From the NCBI GenBank assembly GCA_016550425.1, contig JABXGS010000150.1, positions 1-37,028 of the forward strand: DNA of 37,028 nucleotides. Reading direction: 5' to 3'. The position numbers and the translations under genes were made by a program. Each line of letters begins with the position of its first letter. Position 1 is the first letter of the stretch. Of this stretch, positions 33,007 to 37,028 are shown piece after piece. Origin of the DNA: an archaeon. Lineage in GTDB: Archaea > Asgardarchaeota > Hermodarchaeia > Hermodarchaeales > Hermodarchaeaceae. The notes under the pieces are model-generated. The model was not told the origin of the DNA, ran no database searches, and saw only the letters and a program-made list of their open reading frames with translations.

Positions 33007-34182
33007 GTGGAACGGATTCCTGTGGCGCGGACCTACAAGATTCAGGTGTTACCTGGTGACGGAATTGGCCCAGAAGTTATTCAAGAAGCTGTAAAAACAT
33101 TAGAAACGATTTCTGCTGAAATTACTGGGCTAGAGCTGGCTTTCCATGAGTTTCCGTGCGGAGGGAAATATTTTCTAGAGACGGGTTGTGAATGGTCCGG
33201 GGAAGCGGAGGTATTTTCAAAGCAAGAGGCAGACGCCATTCTGCTAGGGGCAGTGGGTTGGGAAAAAGCCCCTGGAGAGCCTGTGCGCCTGAACAATGGT
33301 CAGCTTGCAGGCGCCACAGTTGTATTAGGGCAGCGACGAGAACTCGAACTGTATGCGAATATCCGGCCTGTGAAATTGTACCCAGGTGTTCCGACACCCT
33401 TAGTAAATAAACAACCAAAGGACATCGATTTTGTCATTATCCGAGAAAATACTGAAGGGTTGTATGCAGGGATTGGGAAGCATTATGGCGAAAATGAGCG
33501 CGAAGAACTGGCAATTGATATGCGCCCAATCTCACGACTAGGATCCGAACGGGTCATTCAATACGCGATGAACCTCGCGATGAAGCGGAAACAAGGTGCA
33601 CCGAAGGACCGAAAAAAACGCGTTACTTGTGTTGATAAAAGCAATGTTCTAATTGGCGACCAACTTTTCCGTCGTATATTCGAAGAGATGACCCACAAGT
33701 TTCCCAAGATTGTACCCGATTATGCGTATATTGATGCCTGGACCATGTGGTGCCTCCGACGCCCCGAGTTTTACAATGTGGTTGTTACATCGAATATGTT
33801 TGGCGACATTATCTCGGACTTGGGTGCGGGGATTCAGGGAGGAATGGGAGTCGCGGCGGGCGGAAATATTGGAGAGTCCCATGCGATGTTCGAACCAATT
33901 CATGGTTCGGCACCACGACATGCGGGAAAACGTCGGGCGAACCCTATTGCAGCGATTCTAGCTGGTAGAATGCTACTCGATTGGCTCGGTGAACAACATA
34001 ATGACCAAGCTGCTTTGAAGGCGGCAGGAATCATTGAAGATGCAGTGATTCAATTGTTAGGTGAGGAGCAGGTTCGCACCTATGATTTATGTGTGGGAGC
34101 ATATGCGGATGTGAAACCGTCCACGACAAAGCAAGTAGGTGCAGCTATTAGGAGGCGTATTCAGCAGCAACTAAAGGAGTAG
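33007..34182 (+). CDS. LeuB-like beta-decarboxylating dehydrogenase
   Basis: 391 residues from GTG 33007 (GTG 33022 is possible too). It belongs to the isopropylmalate / homoisocitrate / isocitrate / tartrate dehydrogenase family: PGDGIGPEVIQEAV, then DFVIIRENTEGLYAGIG, VDKSNVL with the catalytic Lys, and TSNMFGDIISDLGAGIQGGM with the metal-binding Asp. The cofactor motif reads HGSAPRHAG (R304, H305). NAD enzymes have Asp-Ile here, while NADP-isocitrate dehydrogenases have Lys-Tyr. NADP use is therefore likely, which is rare in LeuB. It is the first gene of an operon with the two dehydratase subunits (gap 10 bp). Confidence 0.85.
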   Translation: MERIPVARTYKIQVLPGDGIGPEVIQEAVKTLETISAEITGLELAFHEFPCGGKYFLETGCEWSGEAEVFSKQEADAILLGAVGWEKAPGEPVRLNNGQLAGATVVLGQRRELELYANIRPVKLYPGVPTPLVNKQPKDIDFVIIRENTEGLYAGIGKHYGENEREELAIDMRPISRLGSERVIQYAMNLAMKRKQGAPKDRKKRVTCVDKSNVLIGDQLFRRIFEEMTHKFPKIVPDYAYIDAWTMWCLRRPEFYNVVVTSNMFGDIISDLGAGIQGGMGVAAGGNIGESHAMFEPIHGSAPRHAGKRRANPIAAILAGRMLLDWLGEQHNDQAALKAAGIIEDAVIQLLGEEQVRTYDLCVGAYADVKPSTTKQVGAAIRRRIQQQLKE

Positions 34183-34192
34183 TGAAAAGCAG

Positions 34193-35455
34193 ATGACAGG
34201 AAAAACCATGGCTGAGAAAATTTTGCTCAACCACACTGATAAGAAAGCGATAGAACCAGGAGAAATCATTGAAGCGTCCATTGATGTGGCAATGTCTCAT
34301 GAGATGATGGGAAGCCGCATTCTCCCACTTTTAGACCAAGCCGATGTTAGCAAAGTTTGGGATCCCAGCCGAGTCGTAATGATTTTAGATCATTGGGCCC
34401 CAGCGCCTACGATCGAAATTGCTACCATCCACCAGCAGGTCCGTGAATTCGTAAAAAAATATCAAATTGAACACTTCTATGATGTGGGCCAAGGAATATG
34501 CCATCAAGTTCTTGTCGAAGAGGGACACATCCGACCCGGTGAATTAGTAGTCGGCACCGACTCGCACACAACTACAGCAGGTGCCTTTGGAGCCTTAGCA
34601 ACAGGAATAGGAGCAACCGATATGGCAATTGTCCTCGCGACCGGGCAATTATGGTTCCGTGTCCCTGACACCCTAAAAATTACATATTCTGGCAATATTC
34701 CTCCCATGATAATGGGAAAAGACATCATCCTTCATACTCTCGGGCAACTCGGCGTGGAGGGAGCAGCATTTCAAGCAATCGAATACCATGGAAAAACATT
34801 GTCAAAATTAAGCTTAGACGCCTGGATGACCCTCACCAATATGGCCGTAGAAGTAGGAGCCATGGCGGCGTTAATTCCCCCAAATAAACGTAGCATCGAC
34901 TATATCAAAAACCAAAGTCAACACAAATTCACACCTGTTTATCCTGATGAGACAGCCAATTATCACCAAACCCTTGAATTAGATATTTCTACACTTACCC
35001 CACAGGTCGCAACCCCATCATTACCGACCCAAGCGGTTCCTGTTTCAGAGGTGGCAGGACAACCCATTGATCAAGCCTATCTCGGATCGTGTACTAATGG
35101 ACGATTAGAAGACCTTCGGGTTGCAGCTCAAATAATGTCTGGAAAACAGGTGGCTGATGGGGTTCGATTCATCGTAAACCCTGCAAGTCGGAAAATTTAT
35201 CAGATCGCTCTTAAAAACGGAATAATTAGCACACTCGTGAAAGCGGGAGCAACAATCGGACCAGCGACATGTGGGGCATGTTTTGGTGGCCATTTTGGCT
35301 TACTTGCTCCAGATGAAGTATGTATCAGTACAACAAACCGGAATTTTCCTGGTCGCATGGGCAGTCCCAAAGCCCAAATCTATCTTGCATCACCAGCAAC
35401 GGTAGCGGCAAGTGCTATTGCAGGACAAATTACTGATCCCCGTGGAGGAAACTAG
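34193..35455 (+). CDS. leuC: LeuC/homoaconitase-type dehydratase, large subunit
   Basis: 420 residues, the typical length of archaeal two-subunit isopropylmalate isomerase or homoaconitase. The [4Fe-4S] ligands are in GSCTNGR and TCGACFGG. The active-site blocks DHWAPAP, GTDSHTTTAGAFGALATGIG and NRNFPGRMG are intact. With the small subunit downstream it moves a hydroxyl group between neighbouring carbons of a 2- or 3-substituted malate. The substrate is decided by the small subunit. The symbol is a family name; homoaconitase (HacA) is an equal alternative. It starts 10 bp after the dehydrogenase and ends 5 bp before LeuD. Confidence 0.9.
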   Translation: MTGKTMAEKILLNHTDKKAIEPGEIIEASIDVAMSHEMMGSRILPLLDQADVSKVWDPSRVVMILDHWAPAPTIEIATIHQQVREFVKKYQIEHFYDVGQGICHQVLVEEGHIRPGELVVGTDSHTTTAGAFGALATGIGATDMAIVLATGQLWFRVPDTLKITYSGNIPPMIMGKDIILHTLGQLGVEGAAFQAIEYHGKTLSKLSLDAWMTLTNMAVEVGAMAALIPPNKRSIDYIKNQSQHKFTPVYPDETANYHQTLELDISTLTPQVATPSLPTQAVPVSEVAGQPIDQAYLGSCTNGRLEDLRVAAQIMSGKQVADGVRFIVNPASRKIYQIALKNGIISTLVKAGATIGPATCGACFGGHFGLLAPDEVCISTTNRNFPGRMGSPKAQIYLASPATVAASAIAGQITDPRGGN

Positions 35456-35460
35456 CCTTT

Positions 35461-35979
35461 ATGCCAAAACGGAAATCAATAATCAGCGGGAAAGTATGGC
35501 GATTTGGGAGTAATATTAGCACCGATGATATTATTTCTGGTGTCCGTCTTGGTCGCATCTCCACAACGGAACTTACACCCTATGTTTTTGAACATCTTCG
35601 ACCAGAATTCGCTGAGAAAGTGCAGCCCAGCGACATTATTGTTGCAGATGAACATTTTGGCATCGGTTCCAGTCGTGAAGAAGCGCCTGCAACTCTTCTT
35701 CATTTAGGCATCGGAGCCATAGTAGCACCATCCTTTGCCCGAATATTCTTTCGAAACGCCTTTAACTTGGGTCTCCCCGCAATCGAATTCCCCGAACTTG
35801 CGAAAAGTCCGGAAGAGATTCAAGAAGGCGATTTCATTGAAATCAACTTAAATGAGGGAACTTTATTGAACCACCGAACACAAAAACGCTTTAAAACGAC
35901 CAAAATTCCCTCATTTCTCATCGATTACCTCGATGCTGGAGGCGCAATTTCTCTTCTCAAAAAGAACCGCAAAACGTAA
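35461..35979 (+). CDS. leuD: LeuD-type dehydratase, small subunit
   Basis: 172 residues, the usual size. NISTDDII and DEHFGIGSSREEAP are the family signatures, and SFARIFFRNAFNLGLP closes the swivel domain. The substrate loop after DDII normally reads P-x-x-Y-L-x-x. Here it is SGVRLGR (R29-L30-G31-R32), without the Tyr and with two Arg. The GCGSSRE cysteine is Ile. The substrate may thus carry an extra negative charge or be otherwise unusual, and the leuD symbol is provisional. Last gene of the operon. Confidence 0.88.
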   Translation: MPKRKSIISGKVWRFGSNISTDDIISGVRLGRISTTELTPYVFEHLRPEFAEKVQPSDIIVADEHFGIGSSREEAPATLLHLGIGAIVAPSFARIFFRNAFNLGLPAIEFPELAKSPEEIQEGDFIEINLNEGTLLNHRTQKRFKTTKIPSFLIDYLDAGGAISLLKKNRKT

Positions 35980-36031
35980 TAACACAATAAACTCTAACAC
36001 TCTTAAGCTTATAACACAGTAAACATTGAAC

Positions 36032-36745
36032 ATGCTATACCTCATACCTTATTCCCTGATTTTTTGGATTACTGCGCTCGTGTCAACGGTTATTAAATCC
36101 GTTCGTGAAAACGAGATAATCTTTCAAAAGGAATGGTTATCAAAATTACCAACACCCGCTTTCATGGTAATCAAATTCATCCCTGCACTTACTGCAGCAA
36201 TTATGGTGATACTCTTCCGACCTACGATCAGCTTGTTTTACATTTTATTAGCCGTTGCATTCATCTTCTGCCTCCTCGGCGATATTGGAATGGAAATTAA
36301 AATCCTCATCGGTGGCATATTCTTTCTTATCGCTCAAATTCTATTGATTTCCAATTTTACTTGGCAGAGCATACTGATGGGCGTTTCCTTCCTACCCATA
36401 ACCGCGTTTATAAGCGCATTTATCGGGTGGCTACTGATAATTATTTTTAATACACACTACATCGAATCCTCAGAAAATGGTTTTAAGAATATGAAGATTC
36501 CCATCTTCGTCTATTCACTTACTGTTTCCCTTACGTTTTGCAGCGCATTTATGCTATGGCTTACTTCAGGAACTCTACTCGGGTTTATTCCAGTATTAGG
36601 TGCCTTCTTCTTTGTCATCTCAGATCTTGTTCTATTCATTAAAGAATTCCACCACCATTTCAAGAAAGCTGAGCTGTTCATCTTTCCAACTTACTATCTT
36701 GCTTTATTCCTACTCTCGCTCAGCTTTGTCGTATTCATCTTCTAA
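36032..36745 (+). CDS. YhhN/TMEM86-family membrane protein
   Basis: 237 residues from ATG 36032 (TTG 36026 is the longer choice) with about eight membrane helices. The family pattern is visible: CLLGDIGMEIKILIGGIFFL with the conserved Gly-Asp, FFFVISDLVLFIKEFHHHF with Ser-Asp, and the last helix FPTYYLALFLLSLSF. Characterised animal relatives (TMEM86) hydrolyse the vinyl-ether bond of lysoplasmalogens. In an archaeon the substrate is open and an ether-lipid role is only an inference. It is convergent with uvrC, with 5 bp between the stops. Confidence 0.7.
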   Translation: MLYLIPYSLIFWITALVSTVIKSVRENEIIFQKEWLSKLPTPAFMVIKFIPALTAAIMVILFRPTISLFYILLAVAFIFCLLGDIGMEIKILIGGIFFLIAQILLISNFTWQSILMGVSFLPITAFISAFIGWLLIIIFNTHYIESSENGFKNMKIPIFVYSLTVSLTFCSAFMLWLTSGTLLGFIPVLGAFFFVISDLVLFIKEFHHHFKKAELFIFPTYYLALFLLSLSFVVFIF

Positions 36746-36750
36746 GACCA

Positions 36751-37028
36751 TTAATCACTGGTTTCGGAGAAATATTGGGCAATATTCTTCGCAACTTGCT
36801 TAGTGATACCTGGGACAGCAGCGATTTCATTAACAGATGCTTCAGAGAGCTTCTTTCGATTGCCAAAATGCTGAAGCAGAAGTGTTGCTCGTTTAACACC
36901 CACACCAGGAATGTCTGTTAAGGTCAGTTTGAGTCCTTTGATTTGGCGAATTTTCCGGTGATAAGCGATAGCAAAGCGGTGTGCCTCATCTCGTACCCGT
37001 TGTAACAACCGTAAACCCTGATTGTCAC
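36751..37028 (-). CDS. uvrC: Excinuclease ABC subunit C, C-terminal part
   Basis: The frame is open to the window edge; 92 residues are visible. It begins DNQGLRLLQRVRDEAHRFAI, the end of the RNase H-like nuclease domain of UvrC, and continues AYHRKIR into a tandem helix-hairpin-helix (TDIPGVGVKRATLLLQHF and IAAVPGITKQVAKNIAQYF). UvrC makes both incisions in nucleotide excision repair, with UvrA and UvrB. The rest of the gene lies beyond 37028. Confidence 0.93.
   Translation of the reverse strand, partial: DNQGLRLLQRVRDEAHRFAIAYHRKIRQIKGLKLTLTDIPGVGVKRATLLLQHFGNRKKLSEASVNEIAAVPGITKQVAKNIAQYFSETSD

Overview
The window reads as a fragment of an archaeal genome. Many starts are preceded by GGTGA or GGAGGTGA, which match the archaeal anti-Shine-Dalgarno sequence. 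TATA-like boxes lie at plausible distances upstream of several genes. The gene content also fits: ribbon-helix-helix (RHH) regulators, OsmC, a SpoIIM/Yip1 membrane pair, a K+-independent H+-pyrophosphatase and split LeuC/LeuD subunits. An Asgard-type (for example Thorarchaeota-like) or another uncultivated anaerobic archaeon would fit. No rRNA or other marker here fixes the lineage, so this is an inference. No tRNA, rRNA, CRISPR array or transposase gene was found.

Layout. (1) 1-2260: the end of a membrane protein, then a 0.94-kb tandem duplication carrying two zinc-binding membrane proteins. (2) 2316-10209: a GlcD-type FAD oxidase, a nitrilase-family hydrolase, a C-terminally anchored surface protein, an unknown all-helical protein, a small gene frameshifted at a run of nine Cs, and an acyl-CoA synthetase. 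(3) 10395-15202: an RHH regulator with an upstream array of half-sites, OsmC, a coiled-coil protein with a Pro/Ala linker, and a compact five-gene operon (nitroreductase, two small RHH-like proteins, an SCP2-like protein, a TPR protein). (4) 15203-22730: an AT-rich accessory stretch with decayed genes, small membrane proteins, a SpoIIM/Yip1 pair, an HhH protein whose start is damaged, hairpins, a strong terminator-like hairpin, and four copies of an AAAAGTGTCAnAATA motif. (5) 23024-32893: a stomatin/SPFH protein, acyl-CoA dehydrogenase, membrane pyrophosphatase, a VAO-type FAD oxidase, two membrane proteins and a HdrD/GlpC-like Fe-S protein. (6) 33007-37028: an operon of a LeuB-like dehydrogenase with LeuC-like and LeuD-like dehydratase subunits, a YhhN-family membrane protein, and the C-terminus of UvrC.

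How the genes may work together. The synthetase activates a fatty or aryl acid and releases PPi. The pyrophosphatase can recover that PPi as an ion gradient. The acyl-CoA dehydrogenase, the FAD oxidases and the CCG-domain Fe-S protein look like dehydrogenation steps that feed electrons to a carrier. An exact 11-bp motif (CTCCAGTGACC) occurs twice upstream of the acyl-CoA dehydrogenase and once upstream of the pyrophosphatase, which suggests shared regulation. The Leu-type operon has two unusual specificity positions: Arg-His where NAD enzymes have Asp-Ile, and RLGR where the LeuD loop normally reads YLxx. Its substrate and cofactor may therefore differ from leucine biosynthesis.

Several reading frames are broken by single events: a poly-C run, an in-frame TAG, a lost start, and frameshifts. 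Each could be real decay, a phase-variable site, or a sequencing or assembly error.
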